Shown here: piece after piece, positions 53,605 to 64,000 of the stretch | Position numbering within the stretch: position 1 is the first letter of the stretch | How the letters are laid out: each line of letters opens with the position of its first letter | Assembly: GCF_963678635.1 (NCBI RefSeq) | Contig: NC_087062.1 | Location: 33,827,651-33,891,650, forward strand | Reading direction: 5' to 3' | DNA from: Symsagittifera roscoffensis | Lineage: Eukaryota; Xenacoelomorpha; Acoela; Convolutidae | DNA length: 64,000 bases | Program-made: the position numbers and the translations under genes | The notes under the pieces: generated by a model | What the model saw: only the letters and a program-made list of their open reading frames with translations | Told to the model about the DNA's origin: nothing | The model's database searches: none

Positions 53605-55313
53605 TCAGATTATGTAAATAAACACCAATGCACTCAAAATCGCCAACCAATGCACACTGAGAAGCGGTTCTATCAATAGTTGTCGTGATTTGTGCATCGA
53701 AGCGACAGTGTTGAAGTAATCTTCATCTGATAGACACCACGAAACTGAGTTGAAACGGTAGGCGCTGTTTGCACAACTCGGTAATGATTTATGGTCTTTT
53801 CCATGTCTTATCATAACGAAAACTTCTTCGCTACATCTAACCGCGAATTTAACAGTAGTTATTGCACCCATGCTTTGATGCCAGAGGTGTTCGTGAATCA
53901 CTTTAGATCGGTTCAAACTCCAGAACTCAATTTCAAGAACTCCGTTAAAAAAGATGTCGCTTCTAATGTTCGATGGGAAAACTTTTTCGACTTTTTGGCC
54001 CAGTGACGTCGGCAGGTCTCCGAAATACTCCGAGGGCGGAATCACCAAGCCCTTTGACAGTTGCTGACACCTCGATAAATGCTTCGATTCTACAGCTTTT
54101 ACCGATACCATATACGCACATCGTTTGTTCAATTGCATTTTGATTGCATTGACGTGATTGACTGGAAAGTAAAAAGATAACATCTGGTCCGGCTTATCAG
54201 TTAAACACGTACAGAAAAAAGATGTCACTGAAACATGTATCCAGTCATATGACATACTGTCCACTAGTTCTTGGAATTTTTCGACATTCACAGCGAACTG
54301 AACGCTTTTGATATCTCTGCCAACGACGGTCTGTGAAAGGTTTCCGATACTCAGAGAACTTATTTTTGGACCCTTGTGACAAAAGTGGGGATTATTCTGG
54401 AGTCGGTAGTCAAATGTTCTCGGTTCATCTTCCAAATTTTTCTCTGTTCCATTTGATGCAAATACAGTCGCTTTAGTGATAACTGTTGCATGCCAGAGTG
54501 AATCACAAACTTTCAACTCGAACGTCGCACTTAGGCCACCACTTTTCCCTGAAACTGTCTTAGTCTGTTCCGGATAGTCGGAACACGAAGAGACGTGAAC
54601 TTGGAAATGGACTGGGTGGGATTTGCCAGTTTGATTAGTTTTCCAACTTAACGCCACTTTACATTGGTGCAGATTTTTTGAACGCATCTTGCAATCCATG
54701 AAATCAACTTGCATGTCTGTGACTACATTTAGATCTAGTTCTTCTTCCGCTGTATAAACTGCATTTTTCACACAGTCTGCTTTCGAGCCAATTAGTCCAT
54801 TGGAGTCGTAAGCTCCGAGCTTAAACAAGTACTGCCATCCAGGGTCCAACTCCAAGGTGAAGTGCCCTTCTTGGTATGTGTCATAACCCATCAAACTGTA
54901 AGTCGCATTCTCCGTGAAGTTCAAATGACTTTTCCAAGCTAACAGAGCAATGGTCAATACATCTGCAGCTAAATTGTATTCTTTAGGGTCGTATTTGTAA
55001 TGGATAACCAAGCTTCTTCCTCTCTGGGTAACATGGGTCTTGAAGTTGACAAAAAATGAGTCGGGCTCATAGAAATTATCAGGTTTTGTCTCTTCCACAG
55101 TTTCCGTCTCCGATGTTGCATTTTTAACAAACTCTCCCGTCGCAGCGTTGGCAGCAGCAGCTTCTTGACTGCGGAGTTCTAGAGCTTCCTCGGGCACGTT
55201 TACGCAGAATCTTGCTCCGGTTCTGGAAGGGCAGCATTTCTGAGTTCGTCTGCGACAGTGCGTGTCATAGTAGCACAGGCTGTTGTACCTGCATATGTCT
55301 CGGTGATAATAAT
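53605..55313 (-). CDS. KAL1: Anosmin-like exon 2: WAP second half, FN3-like region, hydrophobic tail
   Basis: 1709 nt, no intron. The first 40 residues complete the WAP domain (HRDICRYNSLCYYDTHC..., KCC). An Ala/Glu linker follows, then beta-rich segments with many N-glycosylation sequons (NFTENAT, NQT, NGT, NLS, NRS) and paired cysteines, and a C-terminal hydrophobic segment ending in Ile-Ile-stop. Vertebrate KAL1 FN3 repeats are split over many exons; here they are fused. Confidence 0.75.
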
Positions 55314-56802
55314 CTAAACAAGCATACTATTTTTTCACTTAACGAAACAATAGTGTTTGTGACAAAAAATAATAATTTGAAAAAATCAAGTCACATTTTT
55401 TGTAGCTGTAAATTCCGTTTTTCATTTCGTTGTCTCTAATTCGGACAAACAAGAAAGAAAACATGCTCTATTAAACAAGGCTTTTACTCAAGTATATCCA
55501 GGGCACTAGAATGATAACTGGATCCCTAAAATTAAGATGGGTCCAATAAGAAAAAACTTGAGCCTTAATACTTTCGGAAATACGGCTAGAATTTGTTTAC
55601 TTGTGTTTTCGAATTTTTCACGAAATTTGCGTGACCCATCTTTCATACATGCTTTTTCGTGAGACCGAAGTATCATACTTGTACCAATATCGAAGTTAGA
55701 GCTACACTTAACCGGAAAAATCAGGAACCTCATAAATTTGCGGCGAATTTTAGAAAACTTTAAAACACGCATAGATGCTCCGCATCTGTTGCCTATCACG
55801 CAAAATGAAAGAAAATCCGAGAAACTTCACGCAAAACGCTAGAAATAAAAGATTTCTGGATGGCAACATTTTGCCAAAACTCGAAGATTTGGCTCATATA
55901 TGCGTTTAGTTGCTTCCTCAGCCCTCGTTGAACACAGTTTTATTCATTATGATAAAGTATTGACCCATGATAGGCAAAAACTTCGCTAAGGTAACTACCT
56001 AACGCATTTTCCAACAATTTCAGCGCATTTTTCGCATCTCGGGCTATTTTTCATCAAATTTTTTCTCTTTTTCATCAATTTTTCATCTGCGGCAATTTAT
56101 CTCTTGCAAGTTTTCCGCATTTAATGGAGAAATTTAACGCTATTTCTTAGGGTCTCTGGGCACAATACGTGGCTTCAAGAAAAATTGGCATTCAGAAATT
56201 TTACTACGAGTTTGAGCCACGTATTCGATACAGCTCAATGATAACTTACCGAACATGCTGACATCGTATGGAGTGGGACATTCCACGTCGGATCTACTTT
56301 GGAATTTTTCGACAATGAAGTCGCAAGAGTTTTTGCAACTTTTCGAACCATACACGCCACAAAAATCATCACAGTTCCAGCTGATTTTTTGTATCTTTGA
56401 GTTTATGTTTGATTCAATAATTTGCTTAGCTGAGAGACAAGTCTGCATGCAATCTTTGCACTTATCGCTCATCCTTTCACACAATTCGAAAGATTTCATC
56501 AGCGGTTTGGAAGTTTCCAGGCACTTATGGAGACATCTAGGTTCCACCGCTGTTTCCAGGAGCGCTTCGGGATACAAGTGGTGCCTCTCTCGCTCGTCAA
56601 AAGCGTCCGGTGCTTCAGGAGTATTGCAGAAAGTGCGCAGCATATGTTCTATCATTTCGTTCGTTTTGGGAGGCATCTTGGAATCTTGAGCATTGTAATC
56701 ATCGTAATTGTAATCATAATTGTAGTCATCAAAGTTTTCAATTTGATAGAACCCAGAGAAGCACATAAGCAGTATTACATTCAAATTTAACAATGAACTC
56801 AT
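53605..56802 (-). CDS. KAL1: Anosmin-1 (KAL1) homologue, two exons
   Basis: Exon 1 56802-56250 and exon 2 55313-53605 (TGA) join in phase 1 to give 753 residues. Signal peptide MSSLLNLNVILLMCFSG; an Asp/Tyr-rich stretch (residues about 25-40); a Cys-rich domain (about 88-175: RCLHKCLE, CERMSDKCKDCMQTC, CDDFCG, CKNSCDF); a WAP four-disulfide core split by the intron (CPTPYDVSMF in exon 1; CRYNSLCYYDTHC, KCCPS, RFCV in exon 2); then several fibronectin-III-like beta regions. It ends in a hydrophobic tail (LLSVHWLAILSALVFIYII) with no cytoplasmic part. Cys-rich, WAP and FN3 in this order define anosmin, an extracellular heparan-sulfate-binding protein acting in axon guidance and FGF signalling. 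The tail suggests a GPI anchor. Human anosmin is about 680 residues, so the length fits. The FN3-like part is diverged and lies in a single 1.7 kb exon. Confidence 0.8.
56250..56802 (-). CDS. KAL1: Anosmin-like exon 1 (copy 1)
   Basis: 553 coding bases, ATG at 56802, donor GGTAAGT at 56250/56249, phase 1. Holds the signal peptide, the DDYNYDYNYDDYN acidic-tyrosine stretch, the whole Cys-rich domain and the first Cys of the WAP domain. The frame stays open past the donor to 56140, but splicing is preferred because exon 2 supplies the rest of the WAP cysteines in phase (acceptor GTTTAG before 55313). Confidence 0.8.
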
Positions 56803-57529
56803 GGTCCAACTTTTTTTCTCGAAGTACGAAGACCGACACAGTAAATTCTAAGCAAATTTCACAATAAACAAATCAGCTGTACTTTATTGTATCAATAAAA
56901 CCTGTCTGAGAAATTATTTAAAAAACGCTGTCAAGATAATTCGAAATTAGCATCAACTGTCGAAAATTGTTTATTTTTATTAAATTATTGGTGAATTTGC
57001 AAAGTAAGGTCATAAGGCAATAAACATTCTGCTGCTTCTCGTTGAGCTCACTCGTGACATGGTTTCTTATCTTCGACAATAAACAATTAATCAATATTGA
57101 ATTCAGAAATCATGGTGTTTTAGTTCGTTAATTGATTTCCCATTAGGTAAAAAATAATTCCATACCTTTTTGGTAACTCTTCGATGCTAGTTAAATAGCT
57201 GATAAGTCGTCCGGCTAATTTGGCGAAAAATTCCAGTATCGCTGAACTCTATTGAGACAAATCCGTAAAATAGTCTTTTAAAAATAATTTGTCAAACTGT
57301 TGTGTAAATTGAAGCTGTTTAATTATGCGTTGCGTGGGCTTATGTTTCTGAACTTTTTGGTAAATTTACAGAAATAAGTCAATAATAAACCTGCTGCTGA
57401 GCGCTTTTGCTATCACAAAATATCAAAATATCATAAGTTGCCTTTTGTTTCTATTTCCTCATCTTGTGTGTGATATTTTGAATTTTGTCGATATTTTGAA
57501 TTTTGTCGTACTGGTACGTACTATTAAGG

Positions 57530-57950
57530 GGTCTAGGACAACAAGCCGACGGGACTTCAAGCCGAAGGGACTTCAAGCCGAAATTAAAACTTTACAAGCA
57601 CCCCAAAACGCTTTTTATCATCTGCAAAAGGTTGCTTTTCTAAAACTTTGGCAAGTTAAGTCCATAATAAGCGTTATTCATGACAATGCGCCGCTTGTGA
57701 TTCGCATCCGTTAATAACATCAGCCGGTTTTTGAAATGCATAAATTATAAACATGAAAATGCCAATTATAAATTATAAATTACAAATTATAAATGCAAAT
57801 GCCAATAACTAGTGAAGAAAAATCATGAAATTCAAAAATTCTTCAAAAAATTTTCAAATTGTTCATATTTCACGACTTTATAAGGAATTATTCAGCTTGA
57901 AGTCCCTAATTTTACAATTCGGCTTGAAGTCCCGTCGGCTTGATGTCCGG
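57530..57950. mobile_element. MITE with GACTTCAAGCCGA terminal inverted repeats (copy 1)
   Basis: The left end GGACAACAAGCCGACGGGAC then repeats ACTTCAAGCCGAAGGG. The right end is the inverse (GGCTTGAAGTCCCGTCGG, CTTGATGTCC). It is about 420 bp with no ORF, roughly 730 bp upstream of the exon 1 ATG. The second duplication copy carries it at about 62630-63062, so it predates the duplication. Confidence 0.65.
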
Positions 57951-58440
57951 CACCCACTATTAAGAGCAACATTTTCAAGAGCAGCAAGATCAAATAAACA
58001 TTTTGCGCTGCCCGCTTAGTTAATGATTGGAGTTCGGTGTCTCTTTCCTACGTTACCTTTTTGCTACTGATTATAGATTTAAAGTTTAAAGTTTTTGATA
58101 AGCTCTCCCGAATCACAATCAATGGCTAAAATGAAACAAAAAAATTTCTTTGGGAGTAATGTATCGACCAGTTCTATATTTCAGAAATTAATTCATGAAA
58201 AAGATTAACTAGGTGCTAAATTGCTTTCCCCGCCCGGTCATAAGCTAAATCAACAGAGGGACAAACTCGCCGACAATTTTGTAGACCAAAGATCAACTTT
58301 GTTCAGTCGACCATGAGGCCAAAGAGCGCGATCTTGGCCCTTTTTTTACGCAAGGTAGAATCAGGACCATGACTATGATCTGATAATTGCCAAAAAAACA
58401 ATCAACCAAAACTATCATTATTGCATTGCTGTACAAACTA

Positions 58441-58750
58441 AAGCTCGGATCTACTCCCCCCCCCATCCGTTTAGGGGGGAGGATGTTAACTCGGTTCTGA
58501 GTTCGAGTTTTCAACCAACTTGGTCTATTTGGGGGGGATGTTAACTTGATCCTTCTTAACAATTGCCCTCCCTTTGGTACCTACTTAAGAATTGCCACCC
58601 CTATTAATAAAAGCAGTAAGCTAGCGCTGGAGCTATGTATTGAGACTTATAATTTTGCTGCACTCTGATTGGTCGAAAATGCGTTATATTAATCTAATTA
58701 GCAATTGCCCCCCTTTCTTAAAAGGGGTGATAATTGTTCAGTAGATCGCT
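58441..58750. mobile_element. MITE-like elements with GGATCTACT ends and C/G tracts (copy 1)
   Basis: Two adjoining hairpin units: 58446-58560 (CTCCCCCCCCC, GGGGGGAGGATGTTAAC, GGGGGGGATGTTAACTTGAT) and 58555-58750 (TTAACAATTGCCCTCCC ... GGGGTGATAATTGTTCAGTAG). Related to 7010-7185 and 52878-53026. Confidence 0.55.
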
Positions 58751-58849
58751 AAGCTCAACTATGTTAGATGTTAACTTGATATAAATATGGAAATTGGATC
58801 AACCGATGGGTATTCACCAGCACCTAAATGAAAAATCAGTCCCATTTGT

Positions 58850-60740
58850 ACCAAAATATAAAATCAATCGCGTCAAAAAAAATCAATCGCGTAAAACCTC
58901 ACTCTAGGCAAACATGCCACACAATTGACAATTAAATTAGCGAAGGAATAAAACTCACGAGCTGGAAACAAAGCACACAACCTTTGAGCAGACAAAGTTG
59001 AGCCGCAAACATATGATTTAAAAAAAAATTAAACTCTAATTGAAGCTACAATTAACAACACTAGCACTTGCAACTACAATAGAAGTTGCTTACAGTGCAA
59101 GAAAAATCAGTGATGTGGCCACTAAGCCAACAATCTTTGAGCATACATCAGTTGAAGCGAAGAAAAATTATTTTATAATTTTTTAAATCTTTCAAGTCAC
59201 TCCCTGAAAATAGAATGAACAACACTTGCACTTACAACTGCAATGAAATTTGCTTACAGCACAAGCAAAATCCGTGATGTGGCAACTTAGCCGACAAAAC
59301 TTGAGTAGACAAACGAAAGTCTGGCAATTCAACTTTTACCGAAAAAAAATTCAATTGCATACAATTGCTAAAAAAACAAGGTCCGGCCGAGACTCGACCT
59401 CAGACCTTAGTAAAGGAATCTGGAAATGAGAAGGAGTGAATAAAACGGCCATACATGGAAGAAGTGAACAGATCGGCCATGCTAAGTGATTCAACTGAAT
59501 TTGTTAAACTAGTTGTTAACCCGAAATAAGTCTATATTACGACTTGATAAAGCTTGATAATCGCAAGCATAATTACTAACTCTGGAAAAAATCAATGAAC
59601 TAATTAACTCTCCTGTTCATTGACACTTTTAAACTCTCTTTCTAATTTAACTTCAAAAAGTGACTCAAACTTAAATACAGAGGCAAAGCGGAACCTCGCA
59701 CCACTTGCAACACCACAAAAACATAGCATTGCAACTTAGCTAATAAAAAACGAAAGCTACTAAAGAACAAAAAAACTACGACTCCTAAAATTCCAAATAC
59801 TTGTCCCAAATGATGTTCAATTTGAGGAAAACAAGTTCAGCAACACAATTGCTGGCGTTCTAAGATTATTAAAAACATTTGTCAAGCGGTAACTAAGACG
59901 AAAATAGGGGAAACTCCCGTTGAGCCGGAATCCATTTGGTTCCCATAAAAACTTCGAAGTCCTAATATTCTAAACATTTGCACTTTCACTTTAAAACACT
60001 GTCGAATGCAGCCAGCAGAAACTTGGGAAAAAAACGAACTTCAGACAAAATAGCAGGAATCAGACAAAACAACAGATTAAAAAATTTTAATTTTAGTTAT
60101 CAGGCAAAAATTATATGAAAATAAAATAAAATTCTACACAGATGCGAAGCTGAGCTTTGCTTCACTTGCATTGCAATACTCAAAAAAATTGCCGAAAAAA
60201 AAGAAAAATTTAATCGAAAAAACTATGAAAAGTCAAAAGAACTAGATCTACTATAGAAATCAAAAAAATTACAATAAAATAGAATGTAAAAATTTACCAT
60301 CAGACAACTTAACAGGCGGTAAAAAAATGTCTGAGCAGAATTCCTCAAAAACCGAAATTAGATTTTTATAAATGCGGAAAAAAATCAAAATTATAAAAAA
60401 TTGTTAAAGCTCATTACCCTAAGAAAACACAAACCGCACACAAACAAAAAAAAAATTTTCTTTCATCAAATGATCTAAATGGGGCCACTGAGCCGATAAA
60501 AAATATGCCGAAACCTATCTAACCGAAAAAAAAGAAAAGAAAAAAAGCAAGTTGGTAACATTAAAACCACAAAAAAAATTGACTAGGCCGTACAATTGAA
60601 ATGCGGTTATGCTCAAATATCTATGTTGCAACAGAAAGGCCTAGTGGATGAATGAGTCAAGGATATGAGTCCTGTGCTTCAAGTTATTAACGAGGAAACA
60701 GTCTAGTACCCGATTACAAAACCCTTGCTCATCGCGAGGG
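58850..60740 (+). mobile_element. Nested family C sequences between the duplication copies
   Basis: Family C heads at about 59679-59710 (ACAGAGGCAAAGCGGAACCT) and 60138-60165 (ACACAGATGCGAAGCTGAGC). Family C internal phrases (GACAAAACTTGAG, AGTTGAGCCG) and one good tail occur; the tail is at 60688-60737 (TCTAGTACCCG, ACCCTTGCTCATCGCGAGGGT). At least one complete copy is 60138-60737. No coding sequence. Confidence 0.5.
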
Positions 60741-61358
60741 TAATGATATGAAATAATCTTTAACACGATGCAAATCGAAAATGTAAATGCCAAAAAAAAT
60801 TCGTTGAAAAAAAGGGACACCGTTCAATATCAGGAACCTCATACATTTGCGGCGAATTTCAGAAAACTTTAAAACACGCATAGATGCTCCGCATCTGTTG
60901 CCTATCACGCAAAATGAAAGAAAATCCGAGAAACTTCACGCAAAACGCTAGAAATAAAAGATTTCTGGATGGCAACATTTTGCCAAAACTCGAAGATTTG
61001 GCTCATATATGCGTTTAGTTGCTTCCTCAGCCCTCATTGAACACAGTTTTATTCATTATGATAAAGTATTGACCCATGATAGGCAAAAACTTCGCTAAGC
61101 TAACTACCTAACGCATTTTCCAACAATTTCAGCGCATTTTTCGCATCTCGGGCTATTTTTCATCAAATTTTTTCTCTTTTTCATCAATTTTTTATCTGCG
61201 GCAATTTATCTCTTGCAAGTTTTCCGCATTTAATGTAGAAATTTAACGCTATTTCTTAGGGTCTCTGGGCACAAAACACGGCTTCAAGAAAAATTGGCAT
61301 TCAGAAATTTTACTACGAGTTTGAGCCACGTATTCGATACAGCTCAATGATAACTTAC

Positions 61359-61911
61359 CGAACATGCTGACATCGTATGGAGTGGGACATTCCACGTCGG
61401 ATCTACTTTGGAAATTTTCGACAATGAAGTCGCAAGAGTTTTTGCAACTTTTCGAACCATCCACGCCACAAAAATCATCACAGTTCCAGCTGATTTTTTG
61501 TATCTTTGAGTTTATGTTTGATTCAATAATTTGCTTAGCTGAGAGACAAGTCTGCATGCAATCTTTGCACTTATCGCTCATCCTTTCACACAATTCGAAA
61601 GATTTCATCAGCGGTTTGGAAGTTTCCAGGCACTTATGGAGACATCTAGGTTCCACCGCTGTTTCCAGGAGCGCTTCGGGATACAAGTGGTGCCTCTCTC
61701 GCTCGTCAAAAGCGTCCGGTGCTTCAGGAGTATTGCAGAAAGTGCGCAGCATATGTTCTATCATTTCGTTCGTTTTGGGAGGCATCTTGGAATCTTGAGC
61801 ATTGTAATCATCGTAATTGTAATCATAATTGTAGTCATCAAAGTTTTCAATTTGATAGAACCCAGAGAAGCACATAAGCAGTATTACATTCAAATTTAAC
61901 AATGAACTCAT
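61359..61911 (-). CDS. KAL1: Anosmin-like exon 1 (copy 2, partial gene)
   Basis: Same 553-base exon as copy 1, with ATG at 61911 and the donor GGTAAGT intact. Two substitutions by eye, both changing the protein: Tyr to Asp in CGV(Y/D)GSK and Lys to Asn in IVE(K/N)FQS. No second copy of exon 2 exists between 55313 and this exon, so alone it would stop soon after the donor. It could splice across copy 1 exon 1, which has no acceptor, to exon 2 at 55313. Both duplicates keep the same upstream DNA, so both may carry a promoter. A collapsed-haplotype or assembly error is the main alternative. Confidence 0.75.
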
Positions 61912-63589
61912 GGTCCAACTTTTTTTCTCGAAGTACGAAGACCGACACAGTAAATTCTAAGCAAGTTTCACAATAAACAAATCAGCTGTACTTTATTGTA
62001 TCAATAAAACCTGTCTGAGAAATTATTTAAAAAACGCTGTCAAGATAATTCGAAATTAGCATCAACTGTCGAAAATTGTTTATTTTTATTAAATTATTGG
62101 TGAATTTGCAAAGTAAGGTCATAAGGCAATAAAAATTCTGCTGCTTCTCGTTGAGCTCACTCGTGACATGGTTTCTTATCTTCGACAATAAACAATTAAT
62201 CAATATTGAATTCAGAAATCATGGTGTTTTAGTTCGTTAATTGATTTCCCATTAGGTAAAAAATAATTCCATACCTTTTTGGTAACTCTTCGATGCTAGT
62301 TAAATAGCTGATAAGTCGTCCGGCTAATTTGGCGAAAAATTCCAGTATCGCTGAACTCTGAGACAAATCCGTAAAATAGTCTTTTAAAAATAATTTGTCA
62401 AACTGTTGTGTAAATTGAAGCTGTGTAAGTATGAGTTGCGTGGGCTTATGTTTCTGAACTTTTTTTGGTAAATTTACAGAAATAAGTCAATAATAAACCT
62501 GCTGCTGAGCGCTTTTGCTATCACAAAATATCAAAATATTATAAGTTGCCTTTTCTTTCTATTTCCTCATCTTGTGTGTGATATTTTGAATTTTGTCGTA
62601 CTGGTACGTACTATTAAGGGGTCTAGGACAACAAGCCGACGGGACTTCAAGCCGAAGGGACTTCAAGCCGAAATTAAAACTTTACAAGCACCCCAAAACG
62701 CTTTTTATCATCTGCAAAAGGTTGCTTTTCTAAAACTTTGGCAAGTTAAGTCCATAATAAGCGTTATTCATGACAATGCGCCGCTTGTGATTCGCATCCG
62801 TTAATAACATCAGCCGGTTTTTGAAATGCATAAATTATAAACATGAAAAATGATTTCAACCATGTTTTACTTTTCAACTTTCCGGAACATCATTTGGAGG
62901 CTTAAATTATATGCAAACGCCAATAACTAGTGAAGAAAGATCATGAAATTCAAAAATTCTTCAAAAAAGTTTTCAAATTGTTCATATTTCACGACTTTAT
63001 AAGGAGTTATTCGGCTTGAAGTCCCTAATTTTACAATTCGAACCCGTCGGCTTGATGTCCGGCACCCACTATTAAGAGCAACATTTTCAAGAGCAGCAAG
63101 ATCAAATAAACATTTTGCGCTGCCCGGTTAGTTAATGATTGGAGTTCGGTGTCTCTTTCCTACGTTACCTTTTTGCTACTGATTATAGATTTAAAGTTTA
63201 AAATTTTTGATAAGCTCTCCCGAATCACAATCAATGGCTAAAATGAAACAAAAAAATTTCTTTGGGAGTAATGTATCGACCAGTTCTATATTTCAGAAAT
63301 TAATTCATGAAAAAGATTAACTAGGTGCTAAATTGCTTTCCCCGCCCGGTCATAAGCTAAATCAACAGAGGGACAAACTCGCCGACAATTTTGTAGACCA
63401 AAGATCAACTTTGCTCAGTCGACCATGAGGCCAAAGAGCGCGATCTTGGCCCTTTTTTTAACGCAAGGTAGAATCAGGACCATGACTATGATCTGATATT
63501 TGCCAAAAACAATCAACCAAAACTATCATTATTGCATTACTGTACAAACTAAAGCTCGGATCTACTTAACGGACCAAGTTAACATCCTC

Positions 63590-63752
63590 CCCGTCCCCCC
63601 CCCCCCCCCAAATCCGTTTAGGTGGGAGGATGTTAACTTGGTTCTGAGTTCGAGTTTTCGACCAACTTGGTCTATTTGGGGGGGGGGGGGGGGGTTGGGG
63701 AGGAGGAGGAGGAGGAGGAAGAGGAGGAGTAGGAGGAGGAGGAGGAGGATGT
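63590..63752 (+). repeat. C/G homopolymer tracts and (GGA)n microsatellite
   Basis: A C run at about 63594-63609, a G run of about 16 at 63677-63693, then mostly GGA repeats to 63750 with AGA and GTA interruptions. In copy 1 the matching site has only short G/C tracts (58448-58545), so the repeat expanded after the duplication. Confidence 0.9.
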
Positions 63753-64000
63753 TAACTTGATCCTTCTCAACAATTACCCTCCCTTTAGTACCTACTTAAG
63801 AATTGCCACCCCTATTAATTCAAGCAGTAAACTAGCGCTAGAGCTATGTATTGAGACTTATAATTTTGCTGCACTCTGATTGGTCGAAAATGCGTTATAT
63901 TAATCTAATTAGCAATTGCCCCCCTTTCTTAATAGGGGTGATAATTGTTCAGTAGATCACTAAAGCTCAACTATGTTGGATGTTAACTTGATATAAAAAT

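Larger units (their letters stand above)
55721..58800. repeat. Segmental duplication, copy 1
   Basis: Begins TCAGGAACCTCATAAATTTG and includes part of the anosmin-like intron, exon 1 and about 2 kb upstream. It matches 60829-64000 in the same orientation at an offset of about 5109 bp. Exon 1 differs at only two bases; the upstream part has several indels. Confidence 0.95.
60829..64000. repeat. Segmental duplication, copy 2 (runs to window end)
   Basis: Begins TCAGGAACCTCATACATTTG. It contains exon 1 of the anosmin-like gene with intact ATG and donor, the upstream MITE and the GGATCTACT hairpins. Relative to copy 1 it lacks a short TTTTGAATTTTGTCGATA duplication near 62580 and has a different insert near 62845-62905. 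The G/C tracts are expanded. Confidence 0.95.

Noticed and set aside
56140-56249. Exon 1 frame of the anosmin-like gene continuing to a stop at 56140 as a single-exon secreted protein
   Set aside because: A consensus donor at 56249 and an in-phase exon 2 completing the WAP cysteines make splicing far more likely; an intron-retained short form remains possible.
56255-56790. Plus-strand ORFs of 144 and 87 codons at 56255-56790 and their copies at 61364-61899
   Set aside because: Antisense shadows of anosmin exon 1; duplicated only because the segment is.
63500-63760. Plus ORF rich in Gly and Arg at the window end
   Set aside because: Produced by the G tract and (GGA)n microsatellite.
1-64000. 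CRISPR arrays, bacterial operons, ribosomal RNA genes
   Set aside because: None seen; the DNA is intron-bearing animal sequence and its repeats are not regularly spaced short repeats with unique spacers.

Overview
This is AT-rich nuclear DNA from an animal. Genes are split by many short introns with GT-AG (occasionally GC-AG) boundaries, and introns and intergenic DNA are packed with decayed retrotransposons, hairpin-ended non-autonomous elements and tRNA-derived SINEs. Four host loci are recognisable from reading-phase-consistent exon chains: an FHAD1-like coiled-coil gene, a delta-type ionotropic glutamate receptor, the 3' end of a sorting nexin of the SNX5/6/32 type, and an anosmin-1 (KAL1) homologue. 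FHAD1 is, to my knowledge, missing from flies and nematodes, so a non-ecdysozoan invertebrate is likely; the phylum cannot be decided from this window.

Layout. 1-1390 (-): 5' part of a non-LTR retrotransposon running off the window. 1605-2213 (-): an unplaced ORF, probably element-derived. 2428-29221 (+): 22 exons of the FHAD1-like gene; its N-terminal FHA domain must lie upstream of the window. Its 12 kb intron (14380 to about 26235) contains, on the opposite strand, the complete 11-exon delta-type glutamate receptor (22252 down to 14782, 887 codons plus stop). 29800-31700: two tRNA-derived SINEs and a 341 bp tandem duplication. 31878-36213: a hairpin-ended element interrupted by a decayed RTE-type LINE (32521-35745, -). 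36624-37123: a fragment from the middle of that LINE between 109 bp direct repeats. 41076-41707 (-): last three exons of the sorting nexin. 42700-46575: broken remains of a viral class-I-type envelope/fusion glycoprotein (-) flanked by direct repeats with small ORFs. 46800-49200: two families of diverged tandem repeats. 49620-53030: foldback elements and a gene-free stretch of different composition. 53605-56802 (-): two-exon anosmin-like gene. 55721-58800 is repeated at 60829-64000, so exon 1 of the anosmin gene plus its upstream DNA is present twice.

The host genes are not an operon. FHAD1-like is a structural coiled-coil protein, the receptor is a neuronal channel and anosmin is an extracellular matrix/axon guidance protein. 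The main novelty lies in gene architecture (nested receptor, duplicated first exon and promoter, two GC-AG introns) and in mobile DNA: related hairpin-ended families with shared asymmetric termini, the LINE fragment with a very long flanking duplication, and the envelope relic.
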